Shown: positions 34,603 through 43,921, numbered from the stretch's first letter. The stretch is 47,893 nt of DNA from Clostridia bacterium (GCA_016937975.1 JAFGVN010000134.1:1-47893); one strand, 5' to 3'. Notes: a model not told the origin generated them from the sequence alone. Numbers and translations: made by a program.

Positions 34603-35474
34603 CAGATCAAGCTTTCAGATTAAGAGAATTAATTAATGTTAATAAACCCATGATTGATCCTGCAAATAAAGATGCTAGAATTATTGCAGTTTCAAGTGGA
34701 AAAGGTGGTGTTGGTAAAACTAATTTTACTGTTAATATGGCAATTGCCTTATCTAAATTAGGAAAGAAAATTACAATTATTGATGCAGATTTAGGTTTGG
34801 CAAATATTGATATATTATTAGGTTTAGTTCCAAGATATACCTTGACACATGTGATCAAAAAAGAAAAAAGAATTAATGAAATTGAAGTAGAAGGACCTAA
34901 TGGCATTCGAATTATCTCAGGTGGTTCAGGTGTTATGGATCTTGTCAATCTTTCTCAAGATGAATTGGATACACTGATTGAAAGTTTTGAATATCTCAAT
35001 AAGGACTCAGATTATATCTTAATTGATACAGGGGCAGGTCTTAATCAATCCGTTATTTCTTTTATTCAAGCAGCTAGAGAATTAATTGTTGTTGTAACTT
35101 CTGATCCAACTTCAATTACAGATGCTTATGCATTAATTAAGAATATAAAGCATTTAGGTGTAAATATTAAAGTTGTAGTCAACAGAATTGAGTCTAATAA
35201 AGAAGGTTATGAAGTGTTTCATAAAATCAATTCTGCAACAACAAAGTTTTTAAATTACGAATTAGAGAGTATTGGATTCATTTATGAAGATGCAAATGTT
35301 AAGAAGTCTGTAAAAAATCAAGTTCCATTTTTGATTGGATTTCCCAATGCCTTAGCAAGTAAAGGTATAGAGCTTATTGCCTATAATCTTGAAAACAACA
35401 GTAAATATGATCAGCCAAATGGCGGGTTCTCAAAATTTATAAAAAGGATATTTAAATCAAAAGATAGGAGTTAG
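34599..35474 (+). CDS. flhG: MinD-like ATPase FlhG (YlxH)
   Basis: A MinD/ParA-type ATPase that regulates flagellar number and stimulates FlhF; 291 aa. The N-terminal DQAFRLRELIN matches the DQAxxLR peptide known to activate FlhF GTPase. The deviant Walker A is SSGKGGVGKTNFTVN, followed by IIDADLGLANIDILLG and YILIDTGAGL. The C-terminus is basic and may form the membrane-binding helix (FSKFIKRIFKSKDRS). It overlaps flhF by 4 bases. Confidence 0.96.
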   Translation: MTDQAFRLRELINVNKPMIDPANKDARIIAVSSGKGGVGKTNFTVNMAIALSKLGKKITIIDADLGLANIDILLGLVPRYTLTHVIKKEKRINEIEVEGPNGIRIISGGSGVMDLVNLSQDELDTLIESFEYLNKDSDYILIDTGAGLNQSVISFIQAARELIVVVTSDPTSITDAYALIKNIKHLGVNIKVVVNRIESNKEGYEVFHKINSATTKFLNYELESIGFIYEDANVKKSVKNQVPFLIGFPNALASKGIELIAYNLENNSKYDQPNGGFSKFIKRIFKSKDRS

Positions 35475-35475
35475 T

Positions 35476-36201
35476 ATGGATATCACGATATTAGCTGCCA
35501 TTCGACCAGGAGATAAATTAGAACTCTTTTACGTCAATTCTTTGAATCAGGATATTGTTCTTGAGACGTTGGTTTACGATTTGGAATCTGAAGATAGTAT
35601 TCTGATTCATAATCCAGTAAAGGATGGCAAACTTTACATGATACCTATGAATGCAAAAGTGAATGTAACCGCTAGACGTCAAGATTATGGTGTCATAATG
35701 TTTTCAATGGAACTGATTAAACGTCAAAAAATTGGAAATGTTTACACTATACAATGTTTAGTGGTATCTGACATAAAAAAGCAGCAAAGAAGAAGTTTTT
35801 ATCGTGTAAAAGTATATCAGGATGCAGAGATGTATGTCATGGTAGACCAGTATATGGAACCTGTTAAATACTATATTTTTGATCCTGATGCTGCAGAAGA
35901 AGTACAAGTGAATATGAAAGTTTCTCTCATTGATGTTAGTGGTGGTGGTGTAGGGATTAAGGCCGCTGTACCAATGTCTGAGGGAACCTTTGTATATATA
36001 AAATTGGATTTTATTGAAGAAGATGATTATTTAATAGGACAAGTTGTTCGATCAATTGAGTCTTATCAATACCAAGGGGAATATGAAATCGGAATAAAAT
36101 TTATAGATTTAACCCCAGAAGTAAGAAGAATGTTGACTTCATTTGTATTTGCGAGACAACAAACTACTCGCAGAAAGGAGATCAATGATGGCAAAAATTA
36201 A
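35476..36201 (+). CDS. PilZ-domain flagellar brake protein (YcgR/YpfA type)
   Basis: A cyclic-di-GMP receptor of 241 aa. The N-terminal YcgR-like domain (~1-95) is followed by PilZ (~100-230) with both binding motifs intact: RxxxR at residues 106-110 (RSFYR) and DxSxxG at 153-158 (DVSGGG). Homologues (YcgR, MotI) slow the motor when c-di-GMP is bound. Location inside the fla/che operon, between flhG and cheB, supports a motility role. It starts 1 base after flhG and overlaps the cheB start. Confidence 0.93.
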   Translation: MDITILAAIRPGDKLELFYVNSLNQDIVLETLVYDLESEDSILIHNPVKDGKLYMIPMNAKVNVTARRQDYGVIMFSMELIKRQKIGNVYTIQCLVVSDIKKQQRRSFYRVKVYQDAEMYVMVDQYMEPVKYYIFDPDAAEEVQVNMKVSLIDVSGGGVGIKAAVPMSEGTFVYIKLDFIEEDDYLIGQVVRSIESYQYQGEYEIGIKFIDLTPEVRRMLTSFVFARQQTTRRKEINDGKN

Positions 36202-37234
36202 AGTATTAATAGTAGATGATTCAGCTTTCATGCGCAAAATTCTGACCGATATTATGACAGAAGATAGCCGCTTGGAAGTTGTCGGTACAGCAAAAAATGG
36301 TGAAGATGCTTTAGAACAAATTAGAAAATTAAAGCCAGATTTGGTAACGTTAGACGTTGAAATGCCGGTTATGGATGGAATTACAGCCTTAGAGCACATT
36401 GTTAAGGAGTTTAGGATTCCAGTGGTTATGCTATCCAGCTTAACAAGAGCAGGTGCTGATCTGACCATAAAAGCTTTGGAAATTGGTGCAGTTGATTTTA
36501 TTACAAAGCCAACAAGTATTTTCAAAATCAATACAGATGAGATTAAGCAGACTTTAATTGAAAAAGTAATTGGGGCTTCCAAAGTTTCCATTTCAAAAGT
36601 TTCCAGTGCGAGCATTGCTTCCGCTGTGAAACCAAAACATGAAATGAAACCAGGTCGCTTAAAAAATATAATTGCAATTGGAACTTCAACGGGTGGACCA
36701 AGGGCATTGCAATCTGTAATACCTTTGATTCCAGGAGATGTGAATGGCTCTGTCTTAATTGTACAACATATGCCAGTGGGATTTACAAAATCCTTAGCAG
36801 AACGATTAAATACAATGTCTGAAATTGAAGTGAAAGAAGCAGAGCATGGTGATATTTTAAAACCAGGATGGGGATACTTGGCTCCTGGAGGATATCAAAT
36901 GGAAGTTGTTCAACGTGGCGGTAATTATGTGATACAATTAGATGACTCCAAAATTGTGTCTGGTCATAGACCGTCTGTAGATGCAATGTTAGATTCCATA
37001 GTGGATCAGAATATAAAAAATACCATCGCTGTTATTATGACAGGTATGGGCGCTGATGGCACAAAAGGATTGAAACGTTTGAAGGACAATGGGAAAGTTA
37101 AAATTATAGCTCAGGATGAGGAATCATGTGTCGTTTATGGTATGCCAGGTTCCGCAGTTAAAGCAAACACAGTAGATGTGGAAGTACCACTTGACAAAAT
37201 TACCAATGAAATTATGAAAGCGATGGGGGTGTAG
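36188..37234 (+). CDS. cheB: Chemotaxis methylesterase/deamidase CheB
   Basis: Removes methyl groups from chemoreceptors when phosphorylated by CheA; 348 aa. The receiver domain has LIVDDSAFMRK and phospho-acceptor Asp56 in LVTLDVEMP. After a linker (~125-160), the esterase domain holds the catalytic triad blocks: IGTSTGGPRAL (Ser), IVQHMPVGFT (His) and MTGMGADGTKGL (Asp). I prefer ATG 36188 over 36185, since AAGGAG lies 7 bases upstream. It overlaps the PilZ gene by 14 bases. cheR is not in the window. Confidence 0.97.
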   Translation: MAKIKVLIVDDSAFMRKILTDIMTEDSRLEVVGTAKNGEDALEQIRKLKPDLVTLDVEMPVMDGITALEHIVKEFRIPVVMLSSLTRAGADLTIKALEIGAVDFITKPTSIFKINTDEIKQTLIEKVIGASKVSISKVSSASIASAVKPKHEMKPGRLKNIIAIGTSTGGPRALQSVIPLIPGDVNGSVLIVQHMPVGFTKSLAERLNTMSEIEVKEAEHGDILKPGWGYLAPGGYQMEVVQRGGNYVIQLDDSKIVSGHRPSVDAMLDSIVDQNIKNTIAVIMTGMGADGTKGLKRLKDNGKVKIIAQDEESCVVYGMPGSAVKANTVDVEVPLDKITNEIMKAMGV

Positions 37235-37237
37235 CAT

Positions 37238-39301
37238 ATGGATATGAATCAATATATGGAGATTTTTATTGATGAATCTAAAGAACATTTGCAATCAATG
37301 AATCAAGTTTTACTAGAACTTGAAAACAATAAAGCTGATGTCAGTCATGTAAATGAGATATTTAGAGTAGCACATACGATTAAAGGTATGTCTGGCACTA
37401 TGGGTTTTACAAAAGTTGCTGACTTAACCCATGAAATGGAAAATGTCTTACATTTAGTTAGAACAAAAGAAATTGATGTCAACGATTATATCATTGATAT
37501 CTTATTTGAATGTTTTGATTCATTGGAAAGTCAAATTACTTTCATTGAAGACAATAGTGTTGAAAGCGATGAAGACAATATTGCTTTGGTAAATAAGTTA
37601 AAAGAAATTGTTAAAACTAAGTCGAATACACCTTCAGGTCAAACGACCACTGCAGCACCGAAACAAGCTGAAGTGAAAGTGGTTGAAACTGTATCGAATG
37701 AAACCTTTAAAATTGATGTGATGCAAACTTCTATATCCATTTTAAAGAAAGCGATTGATGCTGGTTTTACAGTTTACAAAATCCGAGTTGTTTTATCTGA
37801 ATCTTGTATGCTAAAGGCTGCTAGAGCATTTATTATCTTTAACTCATTAGAGAATCATGGTGAAGTATTACTTTCGCATCCTAGCGCAGAAGATATTGAA
37901 GATGAAAACTTTGATAATGAATTTGAAGTTCTTTATGTCACTAAGGAATCTGAAGAGGGTATAAAAAAGATATTTGATTCCATCTCAGAAATTGACCATA
38001 TTGATATAGAAATAGAAGATAATTTACCTGAAGAAGTTGCACCAGCTGTTGAAGCAAAAAAATCAGTTGCAAAGGCAGTTGTTGAAATGAGTGAAGACCA
38101 TGAATCGAATGATGATGGGGCAATGCAAGGCAAGTCAAATAAAAGTAAAACTTCAAAAACCGTTCGTGTTGATATCGATCGATTAGATAACTTAATGAAC
38201 CTTGTTTCTGAGTTAATCATTGTTAAGACTAGTATGGAAGAACATGACAGTGACAAGTCAAAAAACAACATGGCAGATGCTGTTGAATATCTAGAAAGAA
38301 TCACAACAAGTTTACATGACGCAGTTATGAAAGTTAGAATGGTTCCAGTAGAAAGAGTATTTAACAGATTCCCAAGAATGGTTCGAGATTTGGCTAAAGA
38401 CTTAAATAAGAAAATTAAGTTGGTTATGACTGGTCAAGAAACAGAAGTCGATAGAACTGTTGTTGATGAAATTGCTGATCCATTGATTCATTTAATCAGA
38501 AATTCAATTGACCATGGTATTGAATCACAAGATGATCGCGCTTTACGTGGAAAGCCAAATTATGGAACTGTAAATCTTAGAGCGTATCCTGAAGGTAATA
38601 ATGTTGTTATTGAAGTAGAAGATGATGGTAATGGCATTGATCCTAAGAAAATTGCTGCTAAAGTAGTTTCAAAAGGTTTGATGACGGATAAAGAAGTTGA
38701 GAACTTGTCGGATAAGGAAATTCAAAATCTATTATTCTTACCTGGTTTCAGTACAGCTGAAGTCGTAACAGATTTGTCAGGTCGTGGTGTTGGACTTGAC
38801 GTTGTAAAAAGCAAAATAGCATTATTAGGCGGTTCAGTTGATATTTTATCAGATGTAGGAAAGGGCAGTAAGTTTGTTATTCGATTACCACTTACACTTG
38901 CTATTATTCAAGCCTTAATGATTTTCTTAGATGAAGAAAAATATGCATTACCACTTAATAATATCTCAGAGATTACAACCATTAAATCGAGTTCGATAAG
39001 CTTATTACAAAATCAAGAAGTTGTATTATACAGAGATAAGACGCTTCCTATTATTCGTATGAAAGAAGTGCTTGAACTCAGATCACCTGAGGAACGAGAA
39101 GAGCGTGAAGAACTTACTGTAGTTATAGTTCGTAAAGGTTCTGAATTGGCAGGATTAGTAGTTGACAGTTTAATTGGACAACAAGAGATTGTTATTAAGT
39201 CATTAGGTTCTTACTTGAAAGGTATTCCAGCTATTGCAGGAGCAACTATTTTAGGTAATGGTGGCGTGGCATTAATTGTAGATCCAAATCAATTGTTCTA
39301 A
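37238..39301 (+). CDS. cheA: Chemotaxis histidine kinase CheA
   Basis: Phosphorylates CheY and CheB in response to receptors; 687 aa. P1 carries phospho-acceptor His46 (RVAHTIKGMSGTMGF). A CheY-binding-type P2 region lies near 155-265. P3 dimerisation starts RVDIDRLDNLMNLVSELIIV. The P4 ATPase has HLIRNSIDHGIE, VEDDGNGIDP and DLSGRGVGLDVV. The P5 CheW-like domain (~545-685) ends the protein. cheW follows after 12 bases. Confidence 0.98.
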   Translation: MDMNQYMEIFIDESKEHLQSMNQVLLELENNKADVSHVNEIFRVAHTIKGMSGTMGFTKVADLTHEMENVLHLVRTKEIDVNDYIIDILFECFDSLESQITFIEDNSVESDEDNIALVNKLKEIVKTKSNTPSGQTTTAAPKQAEVKVVETVSNETFKIDVMQTSISILKKAIDAGFTVYKIRVVLSESCMLKAARAFIIFNSLENHGEVLLSHPSAEDIEDENFDNEFEVLYVTKESEEGIKKIFDSISEIDHIDIEIEDNLPEEVAPAVEAKKSVAKAVVEMSEDHESNDDGAMQGKSNKSKTSKTVRVDIDRLDNLMNLVSELIIVKTSMEEHDSDKSKNNMADAVEYLERITTSLHDAVMKVRMVPVERVFNRFPRMVRDLAKDLNKKIKLVMTGQETEVDRTVVDEIADPLIHLIRNSIDHGIESQDDRALRGKPNYGTVNLRAYPEGNNVVIEVEDDGNGIDPKKIAAKVVSKGLMTDKEVENLSDKEIQNLLFLPGFSTAEVVTDLSGRGVGLDVVKSKIALLGGSVDILSDVGKGSKFVIRLPLTLAIIQALMIFLDEEKYALPLNNISEITTIKSSSISLLQNQEVVLYRDKTLPIIRMKEVLELRSPEEREEREELTVVIVRKGSELAGLVVDSLIGQQEIVIKSLGSYLKGIPAIAGATILGNGGVALIVDPNQLF

Positions 39302-39313
39302 TAGGAGGTCAGT

Positions 39314-39751
39314 ATGGATTATAAAGAATATGTAATATTTAAGTTAGCAAAAGAATCTTATGGCATTGATATTGACTTCGTTGAAAATATTGAAAAATAT
39401 ACAAATATCACTCGAGTTCCATATACAAAAAAGTATATCAAAGGGGTCATTAACCTTAGGGGTAATATCATTCCCGTTATTGATGTAAGAAGACGTTTTG
39501 GGATTATAGACAAAGAGCCAGATAAAGATTCTAGGATTATGATTATAAACTTAGTTGATCAAAAGGTTGGTCTATTAGTAGATTCATCATCTGAAGTTTT
39601 ACAAATCTCCAATGATGATATTGAAATTGCACCTAAAGTCACTGGTAATGATGATGATTATATAAAAGATATTGGCAAATACAATGGCCGTATAATAATG
39701 ATTGTAGCATTGGAAAAACTTTTGGAAATTGAAGCTTTAGAAGAACTATAG
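39314..39751 (+). CDS. cheW: Chemotaxis adaptor CheW
   Basis: Couples receptors to CheA; 145 aa, essentially a single CheW domain. Typical blocks: YVIFKLAKESYGIDIDFVEN, YTNITRVPYTKKYIKGVINL, RGNIIPVIDVRRRFG and VGLLVDSSSEVLQI. AGGAGGT precedes the start. It sits between cheA and cheC, as in B. subtilis. Confidence 0.97.
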   Translation: MDYKEYVIFKLAKESYGIDIDFVENIEKYTNITRVPYTKKYIKGVINLRGNIIPVIDVRRRFGIIDKEPDKDSRIMIINLVDQKVGLLVDSSSEVLQISNDDIEIAPKVTGNDDDYIKDIGKYNGRIIMIVALEKLLEIEALEEL

Positions 39752-39760
39752 GAGTAAACA

Positions 39761-40381
39761 ATGAGTACAGTAGTAGAAAAATTTGATTCGGTAGTTTTAG
39801 ATGTACTGAAAGAGATTGGTAACATTGGCGCTGGAAATGCAGCCACTGCTTTAGCAAAGATGATCAGTAAAAAGGTGGATATGAAGGTTCCGCTGGTGAA
39901 TGTACTAGATTTCTCTGAAGTACCAGAAATTTTAGGTGGCCCAGAGATGGAAGTCGTGGGTATTTTCTTTAAACTTGAAGGTGAAATCGAAGGAAGTATC
40001 ATGTTTGTACTTGATACAAATTCTGCTCAGAAACTCATTGAATTATTGATGCCTGGCATTTCAACAGATGGATTTAATGAATTTGCTTTTTCAGCCTTAC
40101 AAGAGATTGGAAATATTTTGGCGGGTTCTTACATCTCATCTTTATCTTCATTATCCAATTTAGACATTAAAATATCAGTGCCGTCATTGGCGCTTGATAT
40201 GGCGGGAGCTATTTTATCCGTTCCCGCAATACATTTTGGACTTATTGGAGACAAAATTTTAATGATTGAAAATGAATTTGTCGAAGAATTTGAAAAAGAT
40301 TCTGTAAATGGCTTTTTCATTTTGATACCTGAGGTTGATTCATACGATATTTTATTAGGAAGTTTAGGAGTACAAATATGA
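39761..40381 (+). CDS. cheC: CheY-P phosphatase CheC
   Basis: Dephosphorylates CheY-P and controls CheD; 206 aa. The two catalytic helices are both intact, each with E-x-x-N: LKEIGNIGAGNAATALA near residue 17 and ALQEIGNILAGSYISSL near 112. Unlike FliY it has no SpoA domain. It overlaps cheD by 4 bases (ATGA), consistent with the CheC-CheD complex known from B. subtilis and Thermotoga. Confidence 0.97.
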   Translation: MSTVVEKFDSVVLDVLKEIGNIGAGNAATALAKMISKKVDMKVPLVNVLDFSEVPEILGGPEMEVVGIFFKLEGEIEGSIMFVLDTNSAQKLIELLMPGISTDGFNEFAFSALQEIGNILAGSYISSLSSLSNLDIKISVPSLALDMAGAILSVPAIHFGLIGDKILMIENEFVEEFEKDSVNGFFILIPEVDSYDILLGSLGVQI

Positions 40382-40863
40382 GTGAAATGCTAAAGGTAGG
40401 TATGGCTGATCTAAAAGTTGCTAAATATCCCAATGCTTTAACAACATTGGGATTAGGCTCTTGCATCGGCATATGCTTATATGACCCTGCTACTAAAATT
40501 ATTGGCATGGCCCATATCATGTTACCTTCTAGCAAGACCATTAAGAATAATTCGAACATAGCTAAGTTTGCAGATACTGCAATTGCAAAGTTACTTGACG
40601 ATATGAAACTTGAGGGCGCTAATGTCAACAAGCTTGTAGGGAAAATCGCAGGCGGGTCCCAAATGTTTAAGTTTTCTAGTGGCAATGATATGATGAAGAT
40701 TGGGTTGAGAAATGCTGAAGCGGTACGAGACATTTTGAGTGAACATCGTATACCGATTGTCGCCGATGATACAGGTGGTAACTTTGGTCGAACGATTGAG
40801 TTCTTTTCAGAATCAGGCGTGCTAAGGATAAAAACCATTGGACATGGCGTTAAGGAAGTTTGA
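40378..40863 (+). CDS. cheD: Chemoreceptor glutamine deamidase CheD
   Basis: Deamidates chemoreceptor glutamines and stimulates CheC; 161 aa. The catalytic cysteine is in LGLGSCIGICLYD (near residue 28) and the histidine in GMAHIMLPSS. The rest follows the family: KIAGGSQMF and VADDTGGNFGRTIEF. Translation is coupled to cheC. The stop overlaps sequence just upstream of the sigD ribosome site. Confidence 0.97.
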   Translation: MSEMLKVGMADLKVAKYPNALTTLGLGSCIGICLYDPATKIIGMAHIMLPSSKTIKNNSNIAKFADTAIAKLLDDMKLEGANVNKLVGKIAGGSQMFKFSSGNDMMKIGLRNAEAVRDILSEHRIPIVADDTGGNFGRTIEFFSESGVLRIKTIGHGVKEV

Positions 40864-40877
40864 TTAGGAGCATGCAT

Positions 40878-41612
40878 ATGACCAATAAAGAATTGTGGAT
40901 ACGCTATAAGGAAGAAGATGATCTTGCAGCTAAAGAAGCGTTGATTGTGCATTATGTATATTTGGTAAAAAATATTGCAGGTCGATTGTACAATTCTTAT
41001 AATGCGCATGTTGAATATGATGATTTGGTTGGTTATGGTATTATTGGGTTATTAGATTCCATTGAGAAATTTGATTATAAATTAGGGAATAAATTTGAAA
41101 CTTATGCTAATATAAGAATAAGAGGTTCAATAGTTGATCAATTACGTTCTTTAGATTGGATTCCAAGGTCCTTAAGGCATAAGTATAAGCAGTTGGAATC
41201 TGCAATAAAAAAATTACAAAATATTTATGGTACAGATATTAAAGATGAACACTTAGCTAAGGAAATGAATATTTCTATGCAAGAGCTTAGTGAACTCATG
41301 CATCAGGTTTCAACTTTTTCAATAGTCTCTCTAGATGAAAAAATTAGTGAGAATAGTAACATTGATATTCAGGAAGATAAGAAAAATGATACACCTGAAT
41401 CCGAATTGATGGAAAAAGAAACGAAAAGAATGTTGAAGGAAATGATTGAAAATCTACCTGAAAAAGAAAAACGCATCATTGAATTGTACTACTATTCAGA
41501 ATTAACATATAAAGAAATCGCTCAAATAATGGAGATTTCTGAATCAAGAATCTCTCAAATACATACAAAAGCAATTACAAAATTAAAAACAAAATTAGAA
41601 GATTTAATGTGA
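40878..41612 (+). CDS. sigD: Flagellar sigma factor SigD (FliA)
   Basis: A sigma-28 factor that transcribes late motility genes such as flagellin and chemoreceptors; 244 aa. Region 2 includes YDDLVGYGIIGLLDSIEKFD and FETYANIRIRGSIVDQLR. Region 3 begins with the DWIPRSLRHKYKQLE block. Region 4 has LPEKEKRIIELYYYSELTYK and ISESRISQIHTKAITKLK. I chose ATG 40878 because AGGAG is 7 bases upstream; the ATG at 40872 is too close and a TTG at 40860 lies within cheD. Being near the operon's 3' end, its level may depend on transcription reaching this far. Confidence 0.97.
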   Translation: MTNKELWIRYKEEDDLAAKEALIVHYVYLVKNIAGRLYNSYNAHVEYDDLVGYGIIGLLDSIEKFDYKLGNKFETYANIRIRGSIVDQLRSLDWIPRSLRHKYKQLESAIKKLQNIYGTDIKDEHLAKEMNISMQELSELMHQVSTFSIVSLDEKISENSNIDIQEDKKNDTPESELMEKETKRMLKEMIENLPEKEKRIIELYYYSELTYKEIAQIMEISESRISQIHTKAITKLKTKLEDLM

Positions 41613-41624
41613 TGGAGTAGAATA

Positions 41625-43013
41625 ATGTCAGAAACCAACAATGTAAAGCCTTACAAATTGATTGTGCGAATCTCAAATGATTATTATCATGCCTATGTAA
41701 CAGTCGTTGCTGAGCACTATAATTTCAGAATCAGCAAAGATGAAGTGATTAAAACTTTAAAAGAAAAGAATATCAATTTTGGTTTAAATCCAAATGCGAT
41801 TGATTTTATTGTAAATAATCCTGAAAAAGCAGAAAGCGTAGAAGTTGCAACTGGGATCATGCATGAGCATGGTATTGATTCCAAGTTGATTTATGAAGTT
41901 GATATTACATCAGATTTGAAACCAAAGGAAAATGAAGATGGATCAGTAGACTTTAAATCAACAAATTTCGTTCATACTGTAAAAAAAGGACAAGTACTCG
42001 CTAGAAAAACAGAAGCGACTTCTGGTAAAAATGGTACAACTGTAACTGGGATGACTATTAAGGCTAGAGAAGGTAAACTTGTCAATTTTAAATTTGGAAA
42101 AAATGTGGAATTGTCACCAGATGGAATGTCCATTTATGCAATTTGTGATGGTTCTGTAAAAATGGACGGTGTTAAAATTTCTATTATAGAGGTTTTAGAA
42201 ATATTTTCTGATGTTGGAATTAAAACAGGAAACATCTCATTTACAGGTCGTATTATCATTAGAGGTAATGTGACAAGTGGATTCAAAGTAGAAACTAAAG
42301 ATAGTATTGAAATTTATGGTGTAGTTGAATCCTCTGAGCTGTTAGCTGGTGGCGACATCATCATTAGTGGTGGTGTTCAGGGAAATGATGATTGTCTTAT
42401 TAGAGCTGGTGGAGATGTAAGGTCTAATTACTTCAATAACTGTAAAGTAATTGCAGGTGGCAGTATTTTTACAGATTCAATTATGCATAGTGAAATTGTT
42501 TGTGATGACAGTATTACCGCACAAGGAAAAAAAGGATTAATTTTGGGCGGTTCTTGTATCAGTAGGCATCATATAATTGCTAAAACTATTGGAACCGAAA
42601 TTGGTACGATAACAAAATTACAACTTGGTATTACAAATGAAATCATGACAGAATTTCAAGATTTAGCTGAAAAAGTAAAAGATTATAAATCTAATGTTAG
42701 CAAATTGAAGAAAGCAGTGGAAATTTTAACAAAACAAAAGCAAATTAAGCCAGATGATGATAAAATCAATGAGATGTTTATTTCATCACAAGCTGCTTTA
42801 AAAGATTATAGTGAAAAGCTAGCAGTAACTTTAGATGATTTTAAACGTGTGAACGAATTAATCGAACAATTAAAAGATGTATATGTCAAAGGTGAAACCA
42901 TATATGCAGGTGTTCGAGTAAAAATTGGTAATTCTCATTATAATGTAAAATCAGTAGTATCAATGGTAAAAATTATTAAGGATCATGGTGAGATTGTTTT
43001 AACAAGTTATTAA
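41625..43013 (+). CDS. fapA: FapA-family protein (flagellar assembly protein A, DUF342)
   Basis: A 462-aa protein. The N-terminal domain carries VVAEHYNFRISKDEVIKTLK. The central ~130-330 region is a run of Gly/Ile-rich strands (VKKGQVLARKTEA; ISFTGRIIIRGNVTSGF; LLAGGDIIISGGVQG; VIAGGSIFTDSIMHS) that suggests a right-handed beta-helix like bactofilins. A coiled coil follows (~340-425). FapA proteins occur widely near sigD in Clostridia; the molecular role is not well defined. It starts 12 bases after sigD. Confidence 0.92.
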   Translation: MSETNNVKPYKLIVRISNDYYHAYVTVVAEHYNFRISKDEVIKTLKEKNINFGLNPNAIDFIVNNPEKAESVEVATGIMHEHGIDSKLIYEVDITSDLKPKENEDGSVDFKSTNFVHTVKKGQVLARKTEATSGKNGTTVTGMTIKAREGKLVNFKFGKNVELSPDGMSIYAICDGSVKMDGVKISIIEVLEIFSDVGIKTGNISFTGRIIIRGNVTSGFKVETKDSIEIYGVVESSELLAGGDIIISGGVQGNDDCLIRAGGDVRSNYFNNCKVIAGGSIFTDSIMHSEIVCDDSITAQGKKGLILGGSCISRHHIIAKTIGTEIGTITKLQLGITNEIMTEFQDLAEKVKDYKSNVSKLKKAVEILTKQKQIKPDDDKINEMFISSQAALKDYSEKLAVTLDDFKRVNELIEQLKDVYVKGETIYAGVRVKIGNSHYNVKSVVSMVKIIKDHGEIVLTSY

Positions 43014-43026
43014 AGGAAGTGTTGAT

Positions 43027-43335
43027 ATGCCAATAAAACCTTTAGATATGCAGGTGTTATTACCTAATATAAGGCGTGCTGCTCGACCCGAAAATGTGAA
43101 GCAAATGCGTGAAGAAATGGCTTCGCAACAACAACAAATTAAACAATCGAAAGATGATGAAATTAATCGAAACAAAGTTTCTACATTAAAACAAAAAGAA
43201 GAAAATGCAATAAAGAACGACAAGAAGGAAAGTGAAAATCAGAAGAAAAAGAAAAAAAAGAAACATGATTCTGAAGAGAAAGAAGATACTAAACCATTGT
43301 CGGATCACACGTCCCATTTTGATATGAAAGTATAG
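43027..43335 (+). CDS. Small Lys-rich protein at the end of the fla/che operon
   Basis: A 102-aa protein I do not recognise. The first ~45 residues (MPIKPLDMQVLLPNIRRAAR, then a Gln-rich helix) look conserved-type; the remainder is highly charged with a run of seven lysines near 73-79. The run is coded by an A-rich tract with eight consecutive A bases (43252-43259). No membrane segment or signal is seen. Similar small basic proteins follow fapA in some clostridial operons, so it is probably real; function unknown. Confidence 0.72.
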   Translation: MPIKPLDMQVLLPNIRRAARPENVKQMREEMASQQQQIKQSKDDEINRNKVSTLKQKEENAIKNDKKESENQKKKKKKKHDSEEKEDTKPLSDHTSHFDMKV

Positions 43336-43344
43336 AGGATAAAC

Positions 43345-43872
43345 ATGATCATTTTTGCTAGTATAACCATTGGAATGATGATCATAGGGATATCGATGTC
43401 TTTGATAAGGAAAGAAGTGATGAAAGCTTCTTTCTTTAAACATGTTAAGGTGAATGCTTTGGATACATCTGATAATCGCCTAGTGATGGAACAAATACAA
43501 AAACTTGAAAATATAGTTGATGAAATGAATCAATCGTTTTATGATATCACTTCTGATTTGGAAGGAAAATTTAGTGTTCATGAGAAAGAGATTTCTCTTT
43601 TGGAAAATCAATTGGAATCTCTAACGAATCAATTTAAAACTTTAAACGATACTTTGTATTATCAAGGTAAAGCAATAAATCGAATAAAGCCAGAAGAAGA
43701 ACGTGTCCAGAACCGATTGACAGATCATAAAAATAATATGACAAAAACCCAGGAAGCATTAAAAGAGGAAGTCATGAAACTTAAAGCTCTGGGGTATGAT
43801 GATGCACAAATAGCAAAATCATTGAAAAAAGGTATTACAGAGATTAAAATGTTAATGGATTTGGCAAAATAA
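43345..43872 (+). CDS. SwrB-like (DUF6115-type) membrane-anchored coiled-coil protein
   Basis: A 175-aa protein with an N-terminal membrane helix (residues 2-19, IIFASITIGMMIIGISMS). A long coiled coil follows (~45-125). A C-terminal helix-turn-helix-like segment, EVMKLKALGYDDAQIAKSLK, ends in EIKMLMDL. The layout and position after sigD resemble SwrB (YlxL) of B. subtilis, which promotes FliP activity and hook-basal body completion. Sequence identity cannot be assessed here, so the SwrB link is inference. It is the last gene of the operon. Confidence 0.8.
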   Translation: MIIFASITIGMMIIGISMSLIRKEVMKASFFKHVKVNALDTSDNRLVMEQIQKLENIVDEMNQSFYDITSDLEGKFSVHEKEISLLENQLESLTNQFKTLNDTLYYQGKAINRIKPEEERVQNRLTDHKNNMTKTQEALKEEVMKLKALGYDDAQIAKSLKKGITEIKMLMDLAK

Positions 43873-43886
43873 CTTCAGCTAACCCA

Positions 43887-43915
43887 TTGCCATAGAATTG
43901 ATAGTATGTTATACT
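43887..43915 (+). promoter_or_regulatory. Extended -10 promoter for rpsB-tsf
   Basis: TTGCCA (43887-43892, 5 of 6), a 17-base spacer, and TATACT (43910-43915) preceded by TGT, giving an extended -10. A 7-bp inverted repeat, ATAGTAT / ATACTAT (43901-43907 and 43911-43917), lies across the -10. Transcription would start near 43922. Confidence 0.78.
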
Positions 43916-43921
43916 ATTCGA

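Noticed and set aside
40317-41009. Long minus-strand open frame (230 codons) opposite cheD and sigD
   Set aside because: It is antisense to two clearly recognisable genes, has no family-like motifs and no good ribosome site; it is a by-product of their codon pattern.
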